Positions 8,083-16,181 of a stretch of 64,000 bases of DNA are shown here, in pieces (the stretch's first letter is position 1; the number at the start of each line of letters is the position of its first letter). The DNA lies in the NCBI RefSeq assembly GCF_000732925.1, contig NZ_CP008953.1, positions 7,068,001-7,132,000 of the forward strand, in the 5' to 3' direction. The notes under the pieces are model-generated. The model was not told where the DNA came from and made no database searches. It saw nothing but the letters and a program-made list of their open reading frames with translations. This DNA comes from Amycolatopsis japonica (lineage in GTDB: Bacteria > Actinomycetota > Actinomycetes > Mycobacteriales > Pseudonocardiaceae). The translations under genes and the position numbers were made by a program.

Positions 8083-8477
8083 AGCGCACGCTCGTAGCTC
8101 GCCCACGCGACGTGGGATTCGTGCAGCGAAACGGTGAGTCCTTCGAGGCCGCGCGCGCCCTCACCGAGCGCTCCCGCGTGGACGCGGCCGGCCAGCCGGT
8201 CCGCGATGACCTTGGCGAGGAACTCGGTCGAGGTGTTGATCCCGGCGAACTCGGGCACGTCGTCGAGGTTGCGGTAGTTCAGGTCGGCGAGCACCGCTTT
8301 GAGCTCTTCGGTCGCCTTGCCGATGTCGACGACGATGTTGTCGGCGTCCAGTTCGGAGCGGCGGAACGTCGCGTCCACCAGGAAGGTCGCGCCGTGCAGT
8401 CGCTGTGCTGGGCCGAAGACCTCGCCGCGGAAGCTGTGGGCAACCATGACGTGGTCGCGGACGGTGATACTGAACAA
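8079..8477 (-). CDS. 6-pyruvoyltetrahydropterin synthase/QueD homologue with degenerate active site
   Basis: The 132-residue protein keeps the T-fold layout of PTPS/QueD: VAHSF (His14, first zinc ligand), LHGATF (His28), NTSTEFLAKVIADRL and the late Glu120 in LHESH. Important residues are changed. The H-G-H zinc motif is H-G-A (Ala30), the catalytic Cys before it is Ala24, and the D-H pair of the catalytic triad is Asn67-Tyr68. The protein therefore probably does not run the standard PTPS or QueD reaction; it may bind a pterin or do different chemistry. It is the second gene of the operon, 21 nt after the dehydrogenase, and is coupled to the glycosyltransferase. Confidence 0.8.
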   Translation of the reverse strand: MFSITVRDHVMVAHSFRGEVFGPAQRLHGATFLVDATFRRSELDADNIVVDIGKATEELKAVLADLNYRNLDDVPEFAGINTSTEFLAKVIADRLAGRVHAGALGEGARGLEGLTVSLHESHVAWASYERAL

Positions 8478-8498
8478 CGGACCTCCCGGGTCGAACCC

Positions 8499-9479
8499 TT
8501 AACGCGTGTCCTCCATCTGATAGGTGACACGGAGGCAGAGCGTTCCTGGTTCATTCGCGGCCAGACGCGGCAAGACGTCCGGCAGTTCACGGAACTGACA
8601 TTCCCCGCTGACCAGCACTTCGAATCCTGGATCGGCGAGAAGACGCAAAGCGAGCGCCAAGCGGTCGGCGTAGGTCCGGTTCAGGCGGCGGGACGGCGAG
8701 ACCATGCCGACCTGGCTGCTGCGGATAGCCAGCCGTCGGGAGTGGAAGTTCTCGCCGAGCGGGACGCTGATCCGCCGGTCGCCGTACCAGCTCAGCTCGA
8801 TGACCTCGCCTTCCGGCGCGAGCAGCTCCAGCGACCGGGCGAGCCCCGCTTCGCTCGCGCTGGCGTGCACGACGAGGTCGCATTCGCCCAGCGCGTCCTC
8901 GGGTGTCGAGAAGTCGACACCGAGCGCTTCGGCGATCTTCGCGCGCTCCGGGTCGACGTCGATCAGCTGCACCCTGGCCCCGGGGAAACCGGCCAGCAGT
9001 TTCGCGACGCCGCCGCCGACCATCCCGGCGCCGACCACGGCGATCCGGTCGCCGATTTTCGGCGACGCGTCCCAGACGGCGTTGACCGCGGTCTCGATCG
9101 TGCCCGCGAGGATCGCGCGTTCCGGCGGGACCTCGCTCGGCACCGGCGTGACGGCCGACGCCGGGACGACAAAGCGCGTCTGATGTGGATAGAGGCAGAA
9201 GACGACCTGCCCGACGAGGTCCTCGGGACCGCGTTCGACCACGCCGACATTGAGGTATCCGTACTTGACGGGACCGGGGAAATCGCCTTCCTGGAACGGC
9301 GCGCGCATGGCCGCACGTTGACTCGGCGGGACCTCGCCGCGGAAGACGAGCGTCTCGGTGCCGCGGCTCACGCCCGTGTACAGGGTGCGGACCAGCACGT
9401 CGTCATCGCCGACCGGAGGGAGCGTGACGGGCCTGAGCTCACCGTCGCCGGAACCACTGAACCAGAAGGCGCGTTCCAT
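8499..9479 (-). CDS. Medium-chain (zinc-type) alcohol dehydrogenase family oxidoreductase
   Basis: The 326-residue MDR-family protein has a GroES-like N-terminal part (YTGVSRGTETLVF, about residues 33-45) and a Rossmann part with AVVGAGMVGGGVAKLL then LIDVDPER (Asp after beta2, suggesting NAD over NADP). The usual catalytic-zinc Cys and GHE pattern is not visible, so it may be one of the zinc-free or atypical members. It is the first gene of the minus-strand operon and starts 60 nt from the divergent CDP-alcohol phosphatidyltransferase, with AGAGGA before ATG 9479. It probably oxidises or reduces an alcohol or carbonyl intermediate of this pathway. Confidence 0.82.
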   Translation of the reverse strand: MERAFWFSGSGDGELRPVTLPPVGDDDVLVRTLYTGVSRGTETLVFRGEVPPSQRAAMRAPFQEGDFPGPVKYGYLNVGVVERGPEDLVGQVVFCLYPHQTRFVVPASAVTPVPSEVPPERAILAGTIETAVNAVWDASPKIGDRIAVVGAGMVGGGVAKLLAGFPGARVQLIDVDPERAKIAEALGVDFSTPEDALGECDLVVHASASEAGLARSLELLAPEGEVIELSWYGDRRISVPLGENFHSRRLAIRSSQVGMVSPSRRLNRTYADRLALALRLLADPGFEVLVSGECQFRELPDVLPRLAANEPGTLCLRVTYQMEDTR

Positions 9480-9539
9480 CGTGTCCTCTCATGTCGGACC
9501 CTGGAAGCGGGGTCACCGCCACCATAACGAGGAGGCCTC

Positions 9540-10235
9540 GTGATCAACCCCGGTATTTTCCTGGGGGTCCTCGTCCAGCTGGCGCTGCTGGGGACGCTGG
9601 ACGCCGTCACCGGGCTGGGCCCGCTGGGCTGGCTCGCCGGAGCGGCCTACGGCCTCGCCGTGGGCGGATTCCTGACCTACGGCCTGAACCGGAGCACCGC
9701 GCGCTCCCTGGGCCCCGCCGACGCCGTGACGCTCGCTCGCTCCGGGCTGGTCGGCTGCGTGACCGCGCTCGTCGTCGACACCGCGGGCCGGGAGATCGTC
9801 GCGATGGTCGTCATCGCGTCGGTCGCGCTCGCCCTGGACGCCGTCGACGGCCAGGTCGCGCGCCGCACCGGGACGGCGTCGCCGCTGGGCGCGCGGTTCG
9901 ACATGGAGGTCGACGCGTATCTGATCCTGATCCTGAGCGTGGTCGTGGCGCAGTCGCTGGGCCCGTGGGTGCTCACGATCGGCGCGATGCGCTACGTCTT
10001 CGTCGTGGCGGGCAGGCTGTGGCCGTGGCTGAACACGCCGCTTCCGCCGAGCATGGCGCGCAAGACCGTCGCGGCGGTCCAGGGCATCGTGCTGGTCGTG
10101 GTGGCCTCGACGGTCCTGCCGCTCTGGGCCGGCTTCGTGGTCACGCTGGGCGCGCTGGCGCTGCTGACCTGGTCGTTCGGACGGGACACGTGGTGGCTGC
10201 TGGAGCAGCACGCCTTCACCGCCGCGCCCGCGTGA
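9540..10235 (+). CDS. CDP-alcohol phosphatidyltransferase family membrane protein
   Basis: The 231-residue protein has several hydrophobic helices and an intact CDP-alcohol motif: DAVDGQVARRTG, then G-A-R-F-D-M-E-V-D (pattern D-x2-D-G-x2-A-R...G-x3-D-x3-D, about residues 100-125). Enzymes of this family move a phospho-alcohol group between a CDP-linked donor and a second alcohol, as in phosphatidylinositol-phosphate or glycerol-phosphate synthesis. GTG 9540 follows GAGGAGG at 9529-9535. It is divergent from the FAPy/pterin-like operon and is the reason to suspect a lipid-linked product. Confidence 0.88.
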   Translation: MINPGIFLGVLVQLALLGTLDAVTGLGPLGWLAGAAYGLAVGGFLTYGLNRSTARSLGPADAVTLARSGLVGCVTALVVDTAGREIVAMVVIASVALALDAVDGQVARRTGTASPLGARFDMEVDAYLILILSVVVAQSLGPWVLTIGAMRYVFVVAGRLWPWLNTPLPPSMARKTVAAVQGIVLVVVASTVLPLWAGFVVTLGALALLTWSFGRDTWWLLEQHAFTAAPA

Positions 10236-10598
10236 TCACGCGTACTGCGCTTCGCCGTTCCCGATCGACCAGTCGACGGGATTGTTCTCGGTGATCGTGA
10301 CGAGCACGTTCCGCGGCTCGGTCCCCGCGTACTCCTCGGCGAGCTCCGCGATCCGCCGGTACAGCGATTTCTTCTGCACGTCGGTGCGGCCCTGCCGCAT
10401 GGTGATCGTGACGTACACGACCCCCTCGTCGCGGCGGATCCCCAGGTAGTCGTCGTATTTCAGGATGCTCTGGCCGTTGAGGACCTGGAAGCGGTCGTCG
10501 GCCGGGATGCCGAGCGTCTCGACCATCGCGTCGTGGACGGCGTTGCCGAGGGCTTCGAGCTTCTCGGTCCCGATGGTGTCGATACGGACGAAGGGCAT
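10236..10598 (-). CDS. Tautomerase-family protein
   Basis: The 120-residue protein begins MPFVRID, giving the N-terminal proline that is the catalytic base of 4-oxalocrotonate tautomerase-like enzymes once Met is removed. Its length fits the single-chain double-fold branch, and TITMRQGRTDVQKKSLYRRI supplies the usual Arg and helix. Start ATG 10598 has AAGGAG at 8 nt. It lies 1 nt after the TetR gene, so the two form an operon. The physiological keto/enol substrate is not known. Confidence 0.82.
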   Translation of the reverse strand: MPFVRIDTIGTEKLEALGNAVHDAMVETLGIPADDRFQVLNGQSILKYDDYLGIRRDEGVVYVTITMRQGRTDVQKKSLYRRIAELAEEYAGTEPRNVLVTITENNPVDWSIGNGEAQYA

Positions 10599-10599
10599 G

Positions 10600-11178
10600 T
10601 CAGTTCTCCTTGGTGGTCAGCAGGCCGAGGGCGCCGTCGACGGCTTTCGCGAACACGTCCGGGGAGTCTGCGGCGCGGGCGAGGATGTAGCCGCCCTGCA
10701 GCACCGCGACCAGCGCGGTCGCCGTGGTGAGCGGGTCGAGTGCCTGGTCGAGCTCACCGGCCGCGCGCCCCTCTTCGAGCAACTCGGCGAGGCGCCCGGT
10801 GAGCCAGCCGAAGTACTCCTCGACCGGCCTTCGCAGCTCCGCGTCGGCCATCACGTCGGGGTCCTGGGCGAGCCTGCCGACCGGGCAACCCTTGAGCACG
10901 GTGCGCTCGCGGCGCAGGTAGACGGTGATGCGCTCGACGACCGAACCGGGCCCGGAGAACTCGGCCTCCGCCTTGGCGCGCAGGTCGTCGGCGCTGCGGC
11001 CGATCGCGGCGAGCGCGAGTTCGGACTTGCCCTGGAAGTGGTGGTACATGCTGCCCTGGCCGGCGCCGGAGCGCTCCTGGATCGCCTTCGGGCTGGTGCC
11101 GACGTACCCGCGCTCCCACAGAAGCTCGCGAGTGCTCTCGATGAGCCGTTCCCTCTTGTCCACTTCTTGACCGTACAT
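10600..11178 (-). CDS. TetR-family transcriptional regulator
   Basis: The 192-residue protein has the N-terminal helix-turn-helix ERLIESTRELLWERGYVGTS, SPKAIQERSGAGQGSMYHHF (recognition helix at about residues 29-48), and a ligand-binding helical domain with LKGCPVGRL, common in YcdC/AcrR-like members. ATG 11178 is used; GTG 11163 would place the operator upstream of the start rather than over it. It is co-transcribed with the tautomerase and probably represses its own operon through the palindrome at 11173-11190. Confidence 0.85.
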   Translation of the reverse strand: MYGQEVDKRERLIESTRELLWERGYVGTSPKAIQERSGAGQGSMYHHFQGKSELALAAIGRSADDLRAKAEAEFSGPGSVVERITVYLRRERTVLKGCPVGRLAQDPDVMADAELRRPVEEYFGWLTGRLAELLEEGRAAGELDQALDPLTTATALVAVLQGGYILARAADSPDVFAKAVDGALGLLTTKEN

Positions 11179-11190
11179 ACTAGTAGGTAC
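11173..11190. promoter_or_regulatory. Predicted TetR operator over the regulator start
   Basis: The 18-bp sequence GTACATACTAGTAGGTAC is an inverted repeat (GTAC-n-TACTAGTA-n-GTAC, two mismatched bases). It covers the ATG of the TetR gene, the expected position for autoregulation. Seen in sequence; binding is inferred. Confidence 0.6.
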
Positions 11191-11209
11191 AGAGACAAGC
11201 CACGCGCGT

Positions 11210-11234
11210 GGGAGCAAGGGACCTTTGCTACCAC
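11210..11234. repeat. Dispersed palindromic element (copy 1)
   Basis: This is one of 12 copies of an element with core AGCAAGGGACCTTTGCT flanked by ACCAC, an imperfect inverted repeat. It lies in the gap 3' of the minus-strand gene 11571-12137. A CCGCAGGTCAG motif follows at about 11254, as at several other copies. Confidence 0.8.
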
Positions 11235-11318
11235 TTTGACGCTTCCCCGCAGGTCAGCGCCCACTTTCCGCATTTAGAGGACTAAACGCGCGGGCTCACG
11301 CGCTCCGCGATGGCCGCC

Positions 11319-11375
11319 GGTCCGTGAAGGCCTCCTTCACTACCCTCAAAGTAGGGAAGGAGGCCTTCACGGACC
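11319..11375. terminator. Long hairpin, family GTGAAGGCCTCCTT
   Basis: A perfect 20-bp stem (arms 11319-11338 and 11356-11375) contains a nested CTACCCTCAAAGTAGG loop structure. The same structure recurs at 27236 and 45694. It sits downstream of the minus-strand gene at 11571 and is probably a terminator or mobile palindromic repeat. The surrounding 11235-11570 region contains only such repeats and no convincing gene. Confidence 0.65.
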
Positions 11376-11488
11376 GCCAAATCACCACATACGCCACAGA
11401 ACCCTCAGGCCTCACAGCCAGCGCGCGTGAAGGCCCCTTCCCTCGGCTCAGCCGAGGAAACTCGACCTTCACACCTTCCCCAAGTACA

Positions 11489-11533
11489 TGAAGGCCTCCT
11501 TGAGGGACCCTGGGTCCCTCAAGGAGGCCTTCA
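11489..11533. repeat. 45-bp near-perfect palindrome
   Basis: The arms 11489-11510 and 11512-11533 are perfectly complementary around one central base. The arms carry the same TGAAGGCCTCCTT sequence as the hairpin at 11319, so this is a variant of that repeat. A shorter 8-bp hairpin (CCTCGGCT/AGCCGAGG) lies just before it at about 11439. Confidence 0.7.
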
Positions 11534-11570
11534 CGGACCGCAGGCATTCAGAGGACTAAACGCCCAGGCC

Positions 11571-12137
11571 TCAAGAACGCGAGTCCTGCCCGAACCGCTC
11601 CCACTCCCGGTCCCAAGCCGCCCACCGCGCCCGGTTCAGCAGGTGCCGCGCGAGCAGATACCCCGCCGCCAGCAGCGTCACCGCGCCCAGCCACACCCCC
11701 ACCCCGACACCGATCCCCGTGCTGGCCGCGTCCAGCGGCGTCACCGGCGGCTCGACGACGGCACCGGAATCGTCGAGCCACACGATCACCGGGTCCCCCG
11801 CCGAAGCGCCGAGGTCCGAAGCGACACGCGCCTCCTGAAACCGACCATCCGGCAACGCCCACCGCGCCGCGACCGGAGCCGTCTCCACGGAGGGCGTCCC
11901 ATCGACACCGACGCGCGCCGGCGGAGCGTCTTCGAGGAGGAACGCGGTCGTCGAGTGACGCGAAGCCGTCTCAAGAGCCGAGCGCGCCATCATGGTCGCG
12001 TAGGCCTCCGAGCCCGCCGCCGCGGCCAGCGGCACACCGAGCAGCGCGATCAGGACGCAGGCGATCAAGATCGCCGCCTCGACCCGGTCCCAGCCGCGGC
12101 CGAGGTGGATCCGGCGCCACAGGTACACAAGCGACAC
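11571..12137 (-). CDS. Rv1733c-like membrane protein
   Basis: The 188-residue protein has two transmembrane helices, ILIACVLIALLGVPLAAAAG near residues 23-42 and a second near residues 143-160 (VGVGVWLGAVTLLAAGYLLA). Between them is a soluble loop of about 100 residues with VPVAARW-like and DPVIVWLDDSG segments. This layout, with the N-terminal RRIHLGRGWDRVE motif, matches the actinobacterial Rv1733c family of unknown function. GTG 12137 follows AAGGAGG at 6 nt. Monocistronic. Confidence 0.8.
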   Translation of the reverse strand: MSLVYLWRRIHLGRGWDRVEAAILIACVLIALLGVPLAAAAGSEAYATMMARSALETASRHSTTAFLLEDAPPARVGVDGTPSVETAPVAARWALPDGRFQEARVASDLGASAGDPVIVWLDDSGAVVEPPVTPLDAASTGIGVGVGVWLGAVTLLAAGYLLARHLLNRARWAAWDREWERFGQDSRS

Positions 12138-12237
12138 GACGGACCTCCTTCACCGGTAAGCCTGCGCCGGGAAGAGCCGTCACGACAGGAGGCTTTGGTC
12201 CCGCATCAAAGGACCACGCACGCGGCGAGCGTCCGGT

Positions 12238-14814
12238 TCACCGCACAACGTGTTCGTACGCGGGTTTCAGGTCTTCGACCCGGCCCGGCGGAGCCACCAG
12301 AGGCCCCTTCGCCCAATCGCAACCGAGTTCGTGCAGCACCTCGAGTTGCCGCGCGGTCTCGACGCCTTCCGCGACGACCATCAGGTCGACGGCGTGCGCC
12401 ATCGCCATGATCCCGGCGACGATCGGTTCGGCGTCGCTCGATCGCCCGAGGTCGGCCACGAACGACCGGTCGATCTCGATCACGCTCAGATCGAGCCTGC
12501 ACAGCTGCGCGAGCGAGGAGTACCCGGCGCCGAACCGTTCCGCGGTCACCCGCACCCCGGTCTTCCGCAGCGCGTCGACGGCGTCGGCCGCGTCCTTCAG
12601 CGCCGTCTCGTCGACGTCGAGACTCAGGTCCTGCGGCCCAAGACCTGCACTCTCCAGTGTTGTCTGAACCACTTGCAGCAACGTGGGATCGCCCAGTTGG
12701 CGGACCGAAAGGCTCACATTCACATTACAGTGCACACCATGATCGGCACGCCATCGAGAGATCTCGCAGGCGGCCTTGGCGAGAACCTCCGCCCCGATGA
12801 CCGTCAAAAGATCGCCGTCGTCGGCGAGCTCGGCCAATTCCGCCGGATCGATCGGCCCGCGAACGGGATGGTCCCAACAGGACTTCGCCTTCACCGCGAC
12901 CATCTCACCGGTCCGCAAATCGACGACGGGCTGATAAACGGTCTCGACCAGCCCTTCCGCGACGGCGTTCCGCAGATCCTGTTCCAGCGCGAAACGGTCC
13001 CGCACTCGTTTCCGCATGATCGGCGCATAGAACGCGTAACGACCGGGGCCGAAAGTTTTCGCCTGATACATCGCCAAATCGGCGTCTTCCAGCAATTCGT
13101 CGGCGGTGCGTCGATCGCCCGGTTCGGCGATCACTATTCCAATGCTCGTATTGATATGCAGTTCTCGGCCGTGCACCGTGAGCGATTCGGCGAGCCGCCG
13201 CTGGAGATGATCGGCCAGCGCCCGCACCTCGGCGGCTTCGGTATAACCGGTGGTGATGACCAGGAACTCGTCCCCGCCGAGCCGTCCGACCAGGTCCGAA
13301 GGCCCGGCGGCGGCCCGCAGCCGGTCGCCGATGATGCGCAGCACCTGGTCGCCGACGGTATGACCGAGCGAATCGTTGATGATCTTGAACTTGTCGAGGT
13401 CGATGAACATCACGGTGGTCGTGGCCGCCGGGTCGGCGATCGTCCGGCGCAGGTGGTTCAGCGCGTACGTGCGGTTCGCGAGCCTGGTCAGCGGGTCGTG
13501 GGTGGCCTCGTAGGCCAGCCGTTCGCTGATCGCCCGCCGTTCGGTGATGTCGGCGAAGGACGTCAGCACCGAGGGCACGCTCTGGCCGGGCGCCATCAGC
13601 GGGCCGGAGGTCAGCGAAAGCCATCGGTGCGCGCCGTCGCGCCGCCGCACCTGCACGACCCGCCCGGTCTCGACCTTCCCGGACCGGCGCACCCGCGCGG
13701 ACGGCAGATCGTCGACGGGCACCGGAACGCCCTGTTCGTCGTGCAGCCGCAGCGTCCGGCTCTCCAGGCCGACCAGGGATCCCGACGGCACGCCGGCGAT
13801 CCGGTGCGCCGCGGAGTTCGCCAGCTCGATCCGTCCGCCGGGGCCGACCAGCAGCACCCCCTCGTCGAGCGTCTCGACGACGGTGGCGAATTCGGCCTCG
13901 GCCCGGCGCTGCGCGGTCTCGTCGGCGCACAGCAGCACGTAACCGTCGAACATCTCGGCCGCGGAGACACGCACCGCCAGCGCCGTGCCGTCGGCGCTGT
14001 AATGCGTCGCCTGCACGACACCACCCGCCGCGACGACCTCCCGCGGGCTCATCGGCGCGCCGACGACCTCGGCCACCGGCACCCCGATGACCTGGTCGAG
14101 GTCGTGCCCGTAGACGGCCTCGGCCGCCGGGTTCCAGCTCGTGACCAGCCCGTCGGGCGACGTCGCGATGATCGCGTCGCTCGCGTGGCCGACCAGCGCC
14201 GCCTGGAACCGCAGGCCCGACTCGGCCGCCTTCTGCGTGGTCAGATCGCGCATGATCACCTGGTACGCGGGCTTGCCCTCCCAGGTGGTGAGCACCGCCT
14301 GGGATTCGACGGCGACGCTACGGCCTTGAAGGGTCCGCAAGGTCATCTCGGTCGGTTCGCTGAACGAGCCGGGCGAGGCCAGCGAACCGATCCGCGCCAG
14401 CAGCGCGTCCTGCGAACCCGCGTCGACCAGATCCGTGATGTGCATCCCGATGATCTCGGTCGACACCTTCGCGCCGACGAAGCGCATGGTGGCCGAGTTC
14501 ACGAACACGACTTTGCCCCGCTGATGGACACAGATCCCGTACGGGCTCGCCTCCACCATCGTGAGATATTGCGTCCCCAAAGTCCCGCTGTCGGAATTTT
14601 GCTCCAAAAGGCGGTACCCCTGGCCGAGAAAAGCGAGCGCGGGTTCGCCGCGCCGATCCCTCTCGGCGGACAACTCGGTCAGCAGACGGACGAGCGACGC
14701 GTGCCGGTCGGTTTTTCCCACCGTGCGGGTCGCGGTGCCGTTCGCTGGCGAGGAATCCTGATCCGAGGGCCGGTGGGTGTCGGGAGTCCCACCGTCGAGA
14801 TCGTCAGGATCCAT
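12238..14814 (-). CDS. PAS-GGDEF-EAL signalling protein with degenerate EAL domain
   Basis: The 858-residue soluble protein has three PAS-like sensor segments (about residues 70-410), then a diguanylate cyclase domain with an intact GGDEF motif at residues 513-517, then a C-terminal EAL-type domain. The EAL signature is replaced: AVKAKSCW (residues 642-644 are KAK), the DDFG metal site reads ERFG, and the lysine of the KIDxSF motif is Glu (IEIDRSF). The GGDEF half can therefore make c-di-GMP, while the EAL half probably cannot hydrolyse it and may bind it. No membrane segment is visible. ATG 14814 is preferred to a TTG at 14823. Confidence 0.88.
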   Translation of the reverse strand: MDPDDLDGGTPDTHRPSDQDSSPANGTATRTVGKTDRHASLVRLLTELSAERDRRGEPALAFLGQGYRLLEQNSDSGTLGTQYLTMVEASPYGICVHQRGKVVFVNSATMRFVGAKVSTEIIGMHITDLVDAGSQDALLARIGSLASPGSFSEPTEMTLRTLQGRSVAVESQAVLTTWEGKPAYQVIMRDLTTQKAAESGLRFQAALVGHASDAIIATSPDGLVTSWNPAAEAVYGHDLDQVIGVPVAEVVGAPMSPREVVAAGGVVQATHYSADGTALAVRVSAAEMFDGYVLLCADETAQRRAEAEFATVVETLDEGVLLVGPGGRIELANSAAHRIAGVPSGSLVGLESRTLRLHDEQGVPVPVDDLPSARVRRSGKVETGRVVQVRRRDGAHRWLSLTSGPLMAPGQSVPSVLTSFADITERRAISERLAYEATHDPLTRLANRTYALNHLRRTIADPAATTTVMFIDLDKFKIINDSLGHTVGDQVLRIIGDRLRAAAGPSDLVGRLGGDEFLVITTGYTEAAEVRALADHLQRRLAESLTVHGRELHINTSIGIVIAEPGDRRTADELLEDADLAMYQAKTFGPGRYAFYAPIMRKRVRDRFALEQDLRNAVAEGLVETVYQPVVDLRTGEMVAVKAKSCWDHPVRGPIDPAELAELADDGDLLTVIGAEVLAKAACEISRWRADHGVHCNVNVSLSVRQLGDPTLLQVVQTTLESAGLGPQDLSLDVDETALKDAADAVDALRKTGVRVTAERFGAGYSSLAQLCRLDLSVIEIDRSFVADLGRSSDAEPIVAGIMAMAHAVDLMVVAEGVETARQLEVLHELGCDWAKGPLVAPPGRVEDLKPAYEHVVR

Positions 14815-14948
14815 CTGATCCAAACCCCCTACTCGACTGATGTAGCTTCCGATTAGATCACTAAATCGACGTAGCCGTCCTCCCCGGACAGCTGATCGGT
14901 GCGGCTATTCCACCCCAGCGTTGACTGAATGTAGTTGAAGGGAAACAC

Positions 14949-16100
14949 GTGCGGAGCAAAACAGACATCTGCGGCATCGGCGCCGTAACCGCCTACGGCT
15001 GGGGGCGCGAATCACTCTGGGAGGGCCTGGCGAGCGGCGTCCCCTGCGCCCAATTCACCGACGGCTTCGGGGAGACCCCGGATCTGCCCGGTTGGGTCGC
15101 GCATATCGCCGAGGGCGGCAAGGCGAGGGACGGCAGCCTGCACGCGCGCGCCCTGCTCGCCGCGGCACGGGAGGCGATCGAAGACGCCGGCTCGCGAGGC
15201 TGGACGCCGGGACGCCGGGTCGGGGTGATCTCCGGCGGCGTCCGTGAGGACCTGCGCACCTGGGACAGGCTCACCGAACTCGGCGAGCAGCTCATGTACC
15301 GGCGCGAGTTCATCGGCATGATGCCCTCGACCCCGATCGCCACGCTGATGTCGGAGTTCGGCTTCCACGGCCCCTCCATGGCCACGTCCGCGATGTGCGC
15401 GACCGGCAGCGCCGCCGTGCTCACCGCGAAGATGTGGCTGGACGCGGACATGGCCGACGACGTCGTCGTGGTCACCACCGATCTGTCCGCCACCAGGCCG
15501 ATGGTGCGCAACTTCGTGCACTGCGGGGTGGCGATCACCGACGTGCCCCCGCTCGAGGCCTGCCGCCCTTTCCAAGAGGGCACAAAGGGTTTCACCTTCT
15601 CCGAGGCCGCGGTCGCGGTCGTGCTGACCCAGCGGAAGACCGATTCGTACGCGACGCTGCGAGGCGGCGCGATGACGCACGAAGCGCACAACGCGATGGC
15701 GCTCGACCCTGATTCGACGAGCGCGATCGAGGCGGTGACCGGCGCGCTGGAGAACGCGGCCGCCGCACCGTCGGACGTCCGCTACCTGAACGCGCACGGC
15801 ACCGGCACGAAACTCTGCCACCGCACGGAATCCCAGATCCTCGAAGCGGTCTTCCCCCACGAGACCGGGATCTACTCGATCAAACCGCTGACCGGGCACA
15901 GCCAGTCGGGCAGCGCGCTGACCGAGATCGCGGCGATCTGCCTCGCGGCCGAGCGGGATCTGGTGCCGGCACCGAAACCGGTGGCGGACGGGCATCCACA
16001 GCTGCTGGACGGACCGTCCCGCCCGGAAAGCGGGCTCACCGTCAAGACGTCGATCGGGATGGGCGGGTACGTCGCGGCTGTCGTACTGGAAACCCCCTAG
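14949..16100 (+). CDS. Stand-alone beta-ketoacyl synthase (KAS II-like)
   Basis: The 383-residue thiolase-fold protein has a complete condensing triad: Cys150 in SAMCATGS, His in LNAHGTGT, and His in KPLTGHSQSGSA with its conserved Lys. It therefore looks catalytically competent. It is slightly shorter than typical FabF. No acyl carrier protein, ketoreductase or other PKS/FAS gene is near. GTG 14949 has AAGGGA about 5 nt upstream. It is divergent from the GGDEF protein across a 134-nt gap. The acyl substrate and the need for a partner subunit are unknown. Confidence 0.85.
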   Translation: MRSKTDICGIGAVTAYGWGRESLWEGLASGVPCAQFTDGFGETPDLPGWVAHIAEGGKARDGSLHARALLAAAREAIEDAGSRGWTPGRRVGVISGGVREDLRTWDRLTELGEQLMYRREFIGMMPSTPIATLMSEFGFHGPSMATSAMCATGSAAVLTAKMWLDADMADDVVVVTTDLSATRPMVRNFVHCGVAITDVPPLEACRPFQEGTKGFTFSEAAVAVVLTQRKTDSYATLRGGAMTHEAHNAMALDPDSTSAIEAVTGALENAAAAPSDVRYLNAHGTGTKLCHRTESQILEAVFPHETGIYSIKPLTGHSQSGSALTEIAAICLAAERDLVPAPKPVADGHPQLLDGPSRPESGLTVKTSIGMGGYVAAVVLETP

Positions 16101-16181
16101 CGAGCAATTCGATAACACACGGTCTCAACGTCGTCACGAGCTGTCATTATCTAGCGACAAGCTCTGAGCACGGAGGCGACC

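Noticed and set aside
11296..11547. Small minus-strand frame in the repeat-rich gap
   Set aside because: It is made almost entirely of hairpin repeats and has no independent coding signal.
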